DNA of 64,000 nt. Origin: Streptomyces sp. HM190. Its GTDB lineage: Bacteria; Actinomycetota; Actinomycetes; Streptomycetales; Streptomycetaceae. This document shows, one piece after another, positions 16,782 to 24,776 of this stretch (the first letter of the stretch is position 1; each line of letters opens with the position of its first letter). The stretch is taken from the NCBI RefSeq assembly GCF_009857135.1, contig NZ_CP047318.1, forward strand, positions 4,278,001 to 4,342,000. Direction: 5' to 3'. Under the pieces are notes generated by a model. The model was not told the origin of the DNA, did not search any database, and was given only the letters and a program-made list of their open reading frames with translations. A program made the position numbers and the translations under genes.

Positions 16782-17786
16782 TCAGTGCGCCGGCTCGGCG
16801 ATGTGCTGTGTGCCGATCCGCTTGCGGAAGACCCAGTACGTCCACCCCTGGTAGAGCATCACGATCGGCGTGGCGATGGCCGCACACCAGGTCATGATCT
16901 TCAGGGTGTACGGGCTCGACGAGGCGTTGGTGACCGTCAGGCTCCAGTCCTCGTTCAGGGAGGAAGGCATGACGTTCGGGAAGAGCGTCAGGAAGAGCAT
17001 GGCGACGGCCGCCACGATGGTGAGACCGGACAGAGCGAACGCCCAGCCCTCACAGCCCGCCCGAACGGCGACCAGCGCTGCCACGAGGGCGGCGACCGCG
17101 ACGGTCACCGCGACCAGCGAGGTGCCGTCACCCTTCTCGGTCTGCGTCCAGAGGAGGAACAGCAGCGCCAGCGCCGCTGTAACGGCTCCGACCCTCAGCG
17201 CCAGCTTCCGCGCCCGTTCCCGGATGTCCCCGACGGTCTTGAGCCCGACGAACACCGTCCCGTGGAAGGTGAACAGCGTCAGCGTGACGAGGCCGCCCAG
17301 CAGGGCGTACGGGTTCAGCAGATCGACGACACTGCCCACATACTCGAAGTCACGATCGATCTTGACCCCGCGCACGATGTTGGCGAAAGCCACTCCCCAC
17401 AGGAAAGCGGGCAGCAGCGAGGTCCAGAAGATCGCGGTCTCCCAGTTGCGCTGCCACTTCTCCTCTGGCCGCTTGGCCCGGTACTCGAAGGCGACACCAC
17501 GGACGATCAGGCACACCAGGATGAGCAGCAGCGGCAGATAGAACCCGGAGAAGAGAGTGGCGTACCACTCGGGGAATGCGGCGAAGGTCGCTCCGCCCGC
17601 AGAGAGAAGCCACACCTCGTTCCCGTCCCAGACGGGCCCGATGGTGTTGATGAGAACCCGCTTCTCCGGCCGGTTACGGGCGAGCAGCCGGGTGAGGACA
17701 CCGACCCCGAAGTCGAAGCCCTCCAGGAAGAAGTAGCCGATCCACAGGACCGCGATGACCACGAACCAGACGTCGTGAAGTTCCAT
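16782..17786 (-). CDS. cydB: Cytochrome bd oxidase subunit II
   Basis: The 334-aa product begins MELHDVWFVVIAVLWIGYFF with the conserved EGFDFGVG motif near residue 25. Seven to nine membrane helices follow, as in CydB. It lies 20 bp downstream of cydA in the same operon. CydB stabilises CydA and the haem b595/d site in the plasma membrane, where the complex oxidises menaquinol and reduces O2 with high affinity. The length matches actinobacterial CydB. Confidence 0.95.
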   Translation of the reverse strand: MELHDVWFVVIAVLWIGYFFLEGFDFGVGVLTRLLARNRPEKRVLINTIGPVWDGNEVWLLSAGGATFAAFPEWYATLFSGFYLPLLLILVCLIVRGVAFEYRAKRPEEKWQRNWETAIFWTSLLPAFLWGVAFANIVRGVKIDRDFEYVGSVVDLLNPYALLGGLVTLTLFTFHGTVFVGLKTVGDIRERARKLALRVGAVTAALALLFLLWTQTEKGDGTSLVAVTVAVAALVAALVAVRAGCEGWAFALSGLTIVAAVAMLFLTLFPNVMPSSLNEDWSLTVTNASSSPYTLKIMTWCAAIATPIVMLYQGWTYWVFRKRIGTQHIAEPAH

Positions 17787-17806
17787 GACTGTGCAGCTCC
17801 CTCGGC

Positions 17807-19315
17807 CTAGTACGAGAAGGCCATCGGCTTGTCGGCGTCACGGGAGTCGCCGCCGATCTGCGTGGGCGGGTTGAGGTCGGCCTCCGTCAGCTCGGGCGGC
17901 CCCGCCTTGACGTACTTCGCGAGCAGCTTGACCTCGACGACGGCGAGGATCGCGTACAGCGCCGTGAAGACGATCATCGAGGTGAGGACCTCGGCCTGCG
18001 AGACACCGGGGGAGACCGCGTCACGGGTCCGCAGCACGCCGTAGACGACCCACGGCTGGCGGCCCATCTCGGTGAAGATCCAGCCCCACGAGTTGGCGAT
18101 CAGCGGGAAGCCCAGGGTGAGGATGGCGATCCGCCAGTACCACTTGGTGAGGGTGGGGCCGAGGGCACGCCCCGGCAGGAGCGAGAGGTGGGGAACCTCG
18201 TCGTCGCCGACCCTGAGGTGCTGTGGGAGCAGGAACTTCTTACGGGTCAGCCAGAGCCCGAAGACACCGAGAGCGAACGACGCCATACCGAAGCCGATCA
18301 TCCAGCGGAAGCCCCAGTAGGCGACGGGGATGTTGGGCCGGTAGTCGCCGGGCCCGTACTTCTCCTGCTCGGCCTTGTTGATGTCGTTGATACCGGGGAC
18401 GTACGAGCTGAAGTCGTCCTTGGCCAGGAAGGAGAGCAGACCCGGGATCTCGATGGCGACCTTGTTGTGGCCCTCGTCGACGTCACCCACGGCGAAGACC
18501 GAGAAGGGCGCGGGCGCCTCGCCGTCCCAGAGGGCCTCGGCGGCGGCCATCTTCATGGGCTGCTGCTCGTACATGACCTTGCCCAGCAGGTCACCGCTGA
18601 TCGCGGTGAGCATGCCGCCGACAACCACGGTGACGAGGCCGAGGCGCAGCGAGGTCTTCATCACGGGGATGTGCCTCTTGCGGGCCAGGTGGAACGCGGC
18701 GATGCCGACCATGAAGGCGCCGCCGGTGAGGAAGGCGGCCGAGAGGGTGTGGAAGACCTGGGTGAGCGCCGTGTTCTGGGTCAGCACGAGCCAGAAGTCG
18801 GTCAGCTCGGCACGGCCCTTGGCCTCGTTGATGCGATAGCCGACGGGGTGCTGCATCCACGAGTTGGCCGCGAGGATGAAGTAGGCCGACAGGATCGTGC
18901 CGATGGAGACCATCCATATGCAGGCCAGGTGGATCTTCTGGGGCAGCTTGTCCCAGCCGAAGATCCACAACCCGATGAAGGTCGACTCGAAGAAGAAGGC
19001 GATCAGCGCCTCGAAGGCGAGCGGGGCACCGAAGACATCGCCGACGAAGCGCGAGTAGTCGGACCAGTTCATACCGAACTGGAACTCCTGCACGATGCCG
19101 GTGACGACACCCATCGCGATGTTGATCAGGAAGAGCTTGCCCCAGAACTTGGTGGCCTTGAGGTACTTCTCCTTCCCCGAGCGCACCCACGCGGTCTGCA
19201 GGCCGGCCGTGAGCGCGGCGAGCGAGATCGTGAGCGGGACGAAGAGGAAGTGGTAGACGGTCGTGATGCCGAACTGCCATCGCGCCAGTGTCTCCGGCGC
19301 CAGAGCGAGGTCCAC
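17807..19315 (-). CDS. cydA: Cytochrome bd oxidase subunit I
   Basis: The 502-aa product starts with GTG at 19315, preceded by AAGGAGAAGAC. Hallmarks include His22 in VYHFLFVPLTI (haem ligand), FGMNWSDYSRFVGDVFG, the helix with FFFESTFIGLW, and GRQPW in the quinol-binding region. The periplasmic Q-loop is short. The enzyme is the quinol oxidase used at low oxygen. Expression should respond to NADH/NAD+ through the Rex site about 80 bp upstream. First gene of the cyd operon. Confidence 0.95.
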   Translation of the reverse strand: MDLALAPETLARWQFGITTVYHFLFVPLTISLAALTAGLQTAWVRSGKEKYLKATKFWGKLFLINIAMGVVTGIVQEFQFGMNWSDYSRFVGDVFGAPLAFEALIAFFFESTFIGLWIFGWDKLPQKIHLACIWMVSIGTILSAYFILAANSWMQHPVGYRINEAKGRAELTDFWLVLTQNTALTQVFHTLSAAFLTGGAFMVGIAAFHLARKRHIPVMKTSLRLGLVTVVVGGMLTAISGDLLGKVMYEQQPMKMAAAEALWDGEAPAPFSVFAVGDVDEGHNKVAIEIPGLLSFLAKDDFSSYVPGINDINKAEQEKYGPGDYRPNIPVAYWGFRWMIGFGMASFALGVFGLWLTRKKFLLPQHLRVGDDEVPHLSLLPGRALGPTLTKWYWRIAILTLGFPLIANSWGWIFTEMGRQPWVVYGVLRTRDAVSPGVSQAEVLTSMIVFTALYAILAVVEVKLLAKYVKAGPPELTEADLNPPTQIGGDSRDADKPMAFSY

Positions 19316-19392
19316 GTCTTCTCCTTACATGCCGTGGCACTGCGGCAGTTTGCCCCGCCTGTTCCGTACATCACGGGGCAACCGGGGCGCGC

Positions 19393-19416
19393 TTGTGAAA
19401 GCGTTCACATTCACAA
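19393..19416 (-). promoter_or_regulatory. Rex operator upstream of cydA
   Basis: On the minus strand TGTGAACGCTTTCACA (19394–19409) matches the known Streptomyces Rex operator consensus (TGTGAAC–N–GTTCACA type). An additional half-site TTCACAA follows at 19410–19416 on the plus strand, so a second partly overlapping dimer site is possible. Rex is an NADH-sensing repressor known to control cydABCD in S. coelicolor. Confidence 0.85.
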
Positions 19417-19527
19417 GCAATTATGCCGCATACCCGTTCGGGCATCGATGGGCGGGGGGTCCCTCTTCCCGTGCCGATGGTCCCCAGCCATAAAAGCCGC
19501 AGGTCAGATCAGCGACCGGACGCAAAA

Positions 19528-19552
19528 GGGCCCGAGGGGAAACCTCGGGCCC
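19528..19552 (-). terminator. Rho-independent terminator of the hisC2-like gene
   Basis: GGGCCCGAGG and CCTCGGGCCC form a perfect 10-bp stem with a 5-nt loop. Read on the minus strand it is followed by TTTT. It lies about 45 bp after the aminotransferase stop. Confidence 0.85.
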
Positions 19553-19596
19553 ACACCTTGACAGCGGCCGAGCCGATGCCAGGCGCGCGCGATGGC

Positions 19597-20673
19597 TCAG
19601 AGCTCCTTGCGGAACTCCTCCGTGACCTTGAGGAAGATGTCGTTCGCCTCGCCCTCGCCGATCGTCACGCGGACACCCTCACCAGGGAAGGGGCGCACGA
19701 CGACGCCGGCCCGCTCGCACGCGCCGGCGAAGTCGACCGTCCGCTCCCCCAGCCGCAGCCACACGAAGTTCGCCTGGGTGTCGGGCACCGTCCAACCCTG
19801 ACCGCGCAGCGCCTCGACGACCCGGTTGCGCTCGCAGACCAGCGTGCCCACCCGCCCGAGAAGCTCGTCCTCGGCGCGCAGCGAGGCGACCGCCGCGTCC
19901 TGGGCGAGCTGGCTCACCCCGAAGGGCACGGCCGTCTTGCGCAGGGCTGCTGCCACCGGCTCGTGAGCGATCGCGAAGCCCACGCGGAGACCCGCGAGGC
20001 CGTATGCCTTGGAGAAGGTCCGCAGCACACAGACGTTAGGCCGCTCACGGTAGAACTCGACGCCGTCCGGCACCTCTACGTCCCGCACGAACTCGCGGTA
20101 CGCCTCGTCCAGCACCACCAGCACTTCGCTGGGAACCCGGTCGAGGAATCGCTCCAGCTCGGCCCGCCGGACAGCCGTTCCCGTCGGGTTGTTGGGGTTG
20201 CAGACGAAAATCAGCCGGGTCCGGTCGGTGATCGCGGCAGCCATCGCGTCCAAGTCGTGCACCTCGCCCGACGTCAGCGGCACCTGCACGGACGTCGCCC
20301 CGCTGATCTGCGTGATGATCGGGTACGCCTCGAACGACCGCCAGGCGTAGATCACCTCGTCGCCGGGCCCCGCGGTCGACTGGATCAGCTGCTGGGCGAC
20401 ACCGACCGAGCCCGTACCGGTGGCCAGGTGCGTGAGCGGCACACCGAAGCGCTCCGACAACTCGTTCATCAGCCCGGTGCACGCCATGTCGGGGTACCGG
20501 TTGAACGACGAAGCCGCCCCGGTCATGCTCTCCAGCACACCGGGCAGCGGCGGATAGGGGTTCTCGTTGGAGGACAGCTTGTACGCCACCGGACCACCTG
20601 CGGCCGGCTTGCCGGGCTTGTAGGTGGGGATACCCTCCAGCTCGGCTCGCAGCTTGGGGCTCGTCTCGCTCAC
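19597..20673 (-). CDS. hisC2: Histidinol-phosphate/aromatic aminotransferase (HisC2-like)
   Basis: The 358-aa product starts with GTG 20673 preceded by GGAGGACTGCG; the frame is open to 20706 but that lacks an RBS. Class I/II PLP-dependent fold: NENPYPP near the N-terminus, NPNNPTG (159–165), LDEAYREF (188–195), PLP lysine Lys222 in TFSKAYGLAGLRVG, and RPFPGEGVRVTIG near the end. It is not in a histidine operon, so it is more likely the second, aromatic-type HisC of actinobacteria (phenylalanine/tyrosine transamination) than the histidine pathway enzyme. It has its own terminator. Confidence 0.85.
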   Translation of the reverse strand: MSETSPKLRAELEGIPTYKPGKPAAGGPVAYKLSSNENPYPPLPGVLESMTGAASSFNRYPDMACTGLMNELSERFGVPLTHLATGTGSVGVAQQLIQSTAGPGDEVIYAWRSFEAYPIITQISGATSVQVPLTSGEVHDLDAMAAAITDRTRLIFVCNPNNPTGTAVRRAELERFLDRVPSEVLVVLDEAYREFVRDVEVPDGVEFYRERPNVCVLRTFSKAYGLAGLRVGFAIAHEPVAAALRKTAVPFGVSQLAQDAAVASLRAEDELLGRVGTLVCERNRVVEALRGQGWTVPDTQANFVWLRLGERTVDFAGACERAGVVVRPFPGEGVRVTIGEGEANDIFLKVTEEFRKEL

Positions 20674-20900
20674 CGCAGTCCTCCTCGTCGACGTAATGCT
20701 TCTCACCTTATGAGGATTCGGCCCGCCTGCGAATGGGCTGGGACAACGAGGTCCGTCACTGTCGTATCACCAGCATCACGGGCATCAGCACACGAAGAGC
20801 AACAAATCGGGGGCGCGCTGCTCACAAACGCACGCGCCGGTGGCTCGCGCCGTAGCGCGCATCACCCGTGCAGGTGAGTTGAGACCTCTTCGAGACATGA

Positions 20901-20935
20901 GCTACTTGGCAGGCTCATGCGTGCCGACAAGTAGC
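20901..20935. repeat. Interrupted inverted repeat
   Basis: GCTACTTG (20901–20908) pairs with CAAGTAGC (20928–20935), and GGCA pairs with TGCC further in, with a two-base bulge. It could be an RNA hairpin or a dimeric protein site. Neither neighbour gene runs through it. Confidence 0.45.
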
Positions 20936-21016
20936 GTCCTGACATTGGGTCGTTCAACTCCCTTACATTGCAAGGCGATTAGCTATCTTTGACCTTGCAG
21001 AAACGTACCTGTCAAC

Positions 21017-21032
21017 GGATGCATATGCGTCC
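21017..21032. promoter_or_regulatory. Candidate LacI-family operator
   Basis: GGATGCATATGCGTCC is a 16-bp near-perfect palindrome around GCATATGC with a central step, the usual layout of LacI/GalR operators, 39 bp before the regulator's start codon. Autoregulation is inference. Confidence 0.45.
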
Positions 21033-21070
21033 GCACTACCCCACCGCATGAGCCCTACTATCGGCTCGCC

Positions 21071-22183
21071 ATGACAGCAGCAGGGAAGCACCAGGTGAGC
21101 CGGGCGGAAACTCCCCGCCGAGGCAGCCGGTCGGGCCGGGCGGGCATCCGAGACGTGGCCGCCGCCGCCGGGGTCTCCATCACGACCGTTTCCGACGCCC
21201 TCAACGGCAAGGGCCGGCTACCGGACGCCACCCGACGCCATGTACGTGAGGTCGCCGACCGACTTGGCTACCGCCCTTCGGCGGCGGCCCGAACCCTGAG
21301 AACGGGCAAGTCCGGCCTCATCGGCCTGACCGTGACCACGTACGGGGATGAACCTTTCACCTTCACCGAGTTCGCGTACTTCGCGGAGATGGCGCGAGCG
21401 GCCACCTCGGCCGCGCTGGCCCGGGGCTACGCCCTCGTCATCCTGCCCGCAACCTCGCGTCACGACGTGTGGTCCAACGTGGCCCTGGACGGCACCGTGG
21501 TCATCGACCCGTCCGACCAGGACCCGGTGGTCAGCGAACTGGTCCGCCAGGGATTACCGGTGGTCTCGGACGGCCGCCCGGCCGGGGCGCTACCGGTCAC
21601 CGCGTGGGTGGACAACGACCACGAGGCCGCGGTCCTCGGCATCCTCGACCATCTCGCCGACGCCGGCGCCCGCCGGATCGGCCTCCTCACGGGCACGACG
21701 ACGGACACGTACACCCATCTCTCGACGACGGCATATCTGCGTTGGTGCGAGCGCGTGGGCCAGGATCCGGTGTACGAGGCCTATCCGGCGCACGATCCGT
21801 GCGCCGGAGCCGTCGCGGCCGACCGGCTGCTGGCCCGGCCCGACCGCCCGGACGCGGTCTACGGGCTCTTCGACCCCAACGGCACCGATCTCCTCGCCGC
21901 GGCCCGGCGGTACGGCCTGCGTGTCCCGGACGACCTGCTCCTGGTGTGCTGCAGCGAGTCCGCCGTGTACGCCACCACGGAGCCGCCGATCACCACGCTC
22001 TCGCTGAAGCCGCGCCGGATCGGCACGGCGGTGGTCCAACTCCTCATCGACGCCATCGAAGGGGTGGAATCGGACCAACCTGTCGAGCAGGTGATACCGA
22101 CGGAACTGATCGTGCGGACCTCGTCCGAGCGGCGTTCGCCGCGCAGGACGGTCAGTCCGCCACGATCACCCGAAGAGGGTTGA
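21071..22183 (+). CDS. LacI-family transcriptional regulator
   Basis: The 370-aa product has an N-terminal tail of about 24 residues, then a LacI HTH with hinge (IRDVAAAAGVSITTVSDALNGKG, about 26–48, and LGYRPSAAARTLRTGKSGLIG). A periplasmic-binding-protein-like effector domain follows (about 80–345) and the last 20 residues are a Ser/Pro/Arg tail. The effector pocket suggests a sugar or nucleoside but cannot be specified. No sugar transporter or catabolic genes are nearby, so it may act elsewhere on the chromosome or on itself. No RBS is obvious. Confidence 0.88.
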   Translation: MTAAGKHQVSRAETPRRGSRSGRAGIRDVAAAAGVSITTVSDALNGKGRLPDATRRHVREVADRLGYRPSAAARTLRTGKSGLIGLTVTTYGDEPFTFTEFAYFAEMARAATSAALARGYALVILPATSRHDVWSNVALDGTVVIDPSDQDPVVSELVRQGLPVVSDGRPAGALPVTAWVDNDHEAAVLGILDHLADAGARRIGLLTGTTTDTYTHLSTTAYLRWCERVGQDPVYEAYPAHDPCAGAVAADRLLARPDRPDAVYGLFDPNGTDLLAAARRYGLRVPDDLLLVCCSESAVYATTEPPITTLSLKPRRIGTAVVQLLIDAIEGVESDQPVEQVIPTELIVRTSSERRSPRRTVSPPRSPEEG

Positions 22184-22398
22184 CGCCCGAACTGAGGGCC
22201 CGAACACGGATCGGGCGGGGAGAGCCCGCCCAATTCGGGAGAAAACCGCGGTGAACCGGGGCCCCGCGCCATTTCACCACCCCTGGGTCATCACATGGCG
22301 CGATCCGCATTCCTATGATGGGCGGACGACACCGCGGGCCGCTGCGACCAGGCAGTCCGATGCGGTGCAGATGCGGCGCGATGGTGGTGGAGGGGTCG

Positions 22399-23475
22399 AT
22401 GACTCAGGGGGCCGGTCAGGGACCCGAGGTGCGGACGCCGACGGTGCGTGATTTCCGCGTGCCCGCGTACGTCCACGAGGCCGGTCCGTACGGACACACC
22501 ACGCCGCCCGGCCAGACGGGCGACCCCGCCGACACCATGGAGTACCCCGAGGGGTACACCCCCACCCAGCGGGACCTCCCGGTGATCAACCGCGGTGACA
22601 CGCTGCAGGTGACCATCGACCCGGGGGCCGCGGTCGCCGAACAGCCCACCGGCAGGCCGGGCCCGCTGTTCGTCGTCGGCGACGTGCACGGCTACCTGGA
22701 CGAGCTGATCGCCGCCCTGCGCGAGAAGGGCCTCGTCGACGCCGCGGGCAGCTGGTCGGCGGGCACCGCCCGGCTCTGGTTCCTCGGCGACTTCACCGAC
22801 CGCGGCCCGGACGGCATCGGCGTCATCGATCTCGTCATGCGCCTGTCCGCCGAGGCCGCTGCGGCCGGCGGCTACTGCAAGGCCCTCATGGGCAACCACG
22901 AACTGCTGCTGCTCGGCGCCAAGCGCTTCGGCGACACACCCGTCAACTCGGGCGCGGGCACCGCCACCTTCCAGGCGGCATGGCTCCTCAACGGCGGCCA
23001 GAAGACCGACATGGACCGCCTCCAGGACCACCACCTGCAGTGGATGGCCCGCCTCGACGCCATCGAGGAGGTCGACGGCCACCTCCTGGTGCACTCCGAC
23101 ACCACCGCCTACCGCGACTACGGCGACTCCATCGAGGCCGTGAACGACACCATCCGCGAGACGATCACCCGCAACGACCCGGACGAAGTCTGGGACCTCT
23201 TCCGCAAGTTCACCCGGCGCTTCTCCTTCCGCGACGAAGGCGGCGCCGACGCCGTGCGCTCCCTGCTCGACACCTACGGCGGCACGCGCATCGTCCACGG
23301 CCACAGCCCCATCCCGTACCTCCTGGGGGAGGTCGGCTCGGAGGACGGCGAGGACGGGGCGGGCCCCTCGGTCGAGGGGCCGTACATCTACGCGGACGGT
23401 CTGGCGGTCGCCATGGATGGCGGCGTGACGATGGCCGGAAAGCTGCTGGTCCAGCAACTCCCGCTGAACAGCTGA
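22399..23475 (+). CDS. Calcineurin-like metallophosphoesterase (serine/threonine phosphatase type)
   Basis: The 358-aa product starts at ATG 22399, preceded by GGAGGGGTCG. Motifs of the PPP family are in order: GDVHG (near residue 95), GDFTDRG (near 132), GNHE (near 167) and a late HGHSP, giving a two-metal site. About 80 polar residues precede the catalytic domain. PPP-type enzymes of this size act on phosphoproteins, diadenosine polyphosphates or other phosphoesters, and the target is unknown. A TATGAT hexamer near 22313 could be the –10 box. It stands alone between the LacI gene and a membrane-protein gene. Confidence 0.88.
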   Translation: MTQGAGQGPEVRTPTVRDFRVPAYVHEAGPYGHTTPPGQTGDPADTMEYPEGYTPTQRDLPVINRGDTLQVTIDPGAAVAEQPTGRPGPLFVVGDVHGYLDELIAALREKGLVDAAGSWSAGTARLWFLGDFTDRGPDGIGVIDLVMRLSAEAAAAGGYCKALMGNHELLLLGAKRFGDTPVNSGAGTATFQAAWLLNGGQKTDMDRLQDHHLQWMARLDAIEEVDGHLLVHSDTTAYRDYGDSIEAVNDTIRETITRNDPDEVWDLFRKFTRRFSFRDEGGADAVRSLLDTYGGTRIVHGHSPIPYLLGEVGSEDGEDGAGPSVEGPYIYADGLAVAMDGGVTMAGKLLVQQLPLNS

Positions 23476-23664
23476 TCCCACCGCGGGTCGGCTCGCTCCG
23501 TCGAAAGAGTTCGTCGGCCGGGGTTCAATTTCTTCAAACCCCCTGTCACCGCCCGCCGTCACCGCTCTACCATCGGCTTATCCGTAGCAGGCTCCCCTCC
23601 GTTTCTGCCCGACGGCTCGTCAGCATGCCGAGCCACAAGCCCTACGGAGCATCGGGGGATGCAC

Positions 23665-24546
23665 ATGAACAGCGTTCCGCAGCACCTCCTCAGTGAGGAC
23701 CGCCAAGAGTACGAGCGGATCCTCGGCGAGGCGCTGCGCTCCGCACCGTACCGCCCGGAATTCGTCGCCGGCCTGCAGCGGCTCAACCCCGAACAACTGC
23801 GCACCATGGCACTCAACGCCACGGCCATCATCACGGCGGCCGCGGCGACCGAGTACGAGTACTACGTCAAGGTCCGCGACGAACTGCGCAACCCGCCACC
23901 GAACCGCACCACTTCAGGCAGCGCGGCGTCCGGCTCGACCGAGCCCGACGGGACGGCGGTGGGACTCGTGGCCTCCGTGGGAGAGGTCGGCGAGGCCGCC
24001 GGAGCCGGCGCGGGTGCCGTGGCCGCCGTGCTCGCCCCCGTGCTCGCCGGCACCGCCGCGGTGATCTTCCTGCTCGTCGGCTACATCATGAAGGTGCTCG
24101 ACCCCGAGCGGGCGATCGCCGAGACCCTCCTCACGACCGGATGGGTCTTCGGCGCGGTCACGGCTGCGGCGATCCTCGTGGCCGCGGTCGGCCTACTGCT
24201 CACCGCCCTGCGCAACGGCTCCACCGCCCTGGCGGACCGCGGAGCACGCGACGAACTGACCGAAGAGGTCAACCGCGCCAAGGAGGCGTGGCGTGACGCC
24301 CTCCTGCAGCGCGGCATTCTGCCGTTCCTCCGGGACGCCCTGGCCAACCCGGATCCCGCGGTGCTGGGCGACCCGGACCGGCCGGCCCCGCCCAGCCGCA
24401 TGCCGCACCTCGGCTACAACCGCCCCAACTTCACCAGCCCCGCCAGCGGCTCCTCCGGTTCCCGCCCCAGCTTCTCGAGCCCGGACTTCAGCAGCCCGGA
24501 CTTCGGCGGCCCGGACTTCGGCGGCCCGGAGCACCAGCCGGAGTGA
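23665..24546 (+). CDS. Membrane protein of unknown function with repeat tail
   Basis: The 293-aa product starts at ATG 23665, where GGGGGA lies 6 nt upstream (ATG 23659 is too close to it). The N-terminal 75 residues are soluble and helical (ILGEALRSAPYRPEFVAGLQRL). A Gly/Ala-rich linker leads to two membrane segments (about 120–143 and 160–183). The 110-residue C-terminal part includes a charged helix (DELTEEVNRAKEAWRDALL) and a Pro/Ser tail with short repeats of the type FSSPDF / FGGPDF. I do not recognise the family. The soluble N-domain plus hairpin-like membrane part suggests an anchored protein, with both ends probably cytosolic. Confidence 0.7.
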   Translation: MNSVPQHLLSEDRQEYERILGEALRSAPYRPEFVAGLQRLNPEQLRTMALNATAIITAAAATEYEYYVKVRDELRNPPPNRTTSGSAASGSTEPDGTAVGLVASVGEVGEAAGAGAGAVAAVLAPVLAGTAAVIFLLVGYIMKVLDPERAIAETLLTTGWVFGAVTAAAILVAAVGLLLTALRNGSTALADRGARDELTEEVNRAKEAWRDALLQRGILPFLRDALANPDPAVLGDPDRPAPPSRMPHLGYNRPNFTSPASGSSGSRPSFSSPDFSSPDFGGPDFGGPEHQPE

Positions 24547-24609
24547 CACGTCGGGACCGAGCCGCCGCCCGGTACCTACCGGGGGCGGCCGCCCGACGCC
24601 CGACGTGTC
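24545..24609 (+). terminator. Large terminator hairpin overlapping a stop codon
   Basis: GACACGTCGGG (24545–24555, containing part of the TGA stop of the preceding gene) pairs with CCCGACGTGTC (24599–24609). Inside it GCCGCC…CCCGGTA and TACCGGG…GGCGGC pair again. This stacked stem likely ends transcription between the convergent unknown gene and thiC. Confidence 0.7.
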
Positions 24610-24776
24610 CCCGGCACGAGGGCAGACAGCCGTACGCCTCAGTCGGCCGACCACCGCTGGTCACTGACCCGGCGGCGCGCCTACGACCGACGATCACGGC
24701 GGCCGGGTGCCGGTGGACGGCCCCTGTCCGTGCACACCGCCGGACCGGGTTACCGCCCGGCCTCTTCCGGCGCCCC

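Larger units (their letters stand above)
20674..21070. other. Divergent intergenic region with several inverted repeats
   Basis: No gene is supported. The right half (about 20935–21010) is AT-rich compared with its surroundings. Inverted repeats: GCTACTTGGCA / TGCCGACAAGTAGC (20901–20935), TGCAAGG / CCTTGCA (20969–20999), and the near-palindrome GGATGCATATGCGTCC (21017–21032). The last lies about 40 bp before the LacI gene and is the best operator candidate. Confidence 0.5.

Noticed and set aside
20735..20960. A tRNA gene or integration scar in the hisC2–lacI gap
   Set aside because: The inverted repeats there do not fold as a cloverleaf: no T-loop TTCGANNC, no plausible acceptor stem, and no duplicated att-like sequence.
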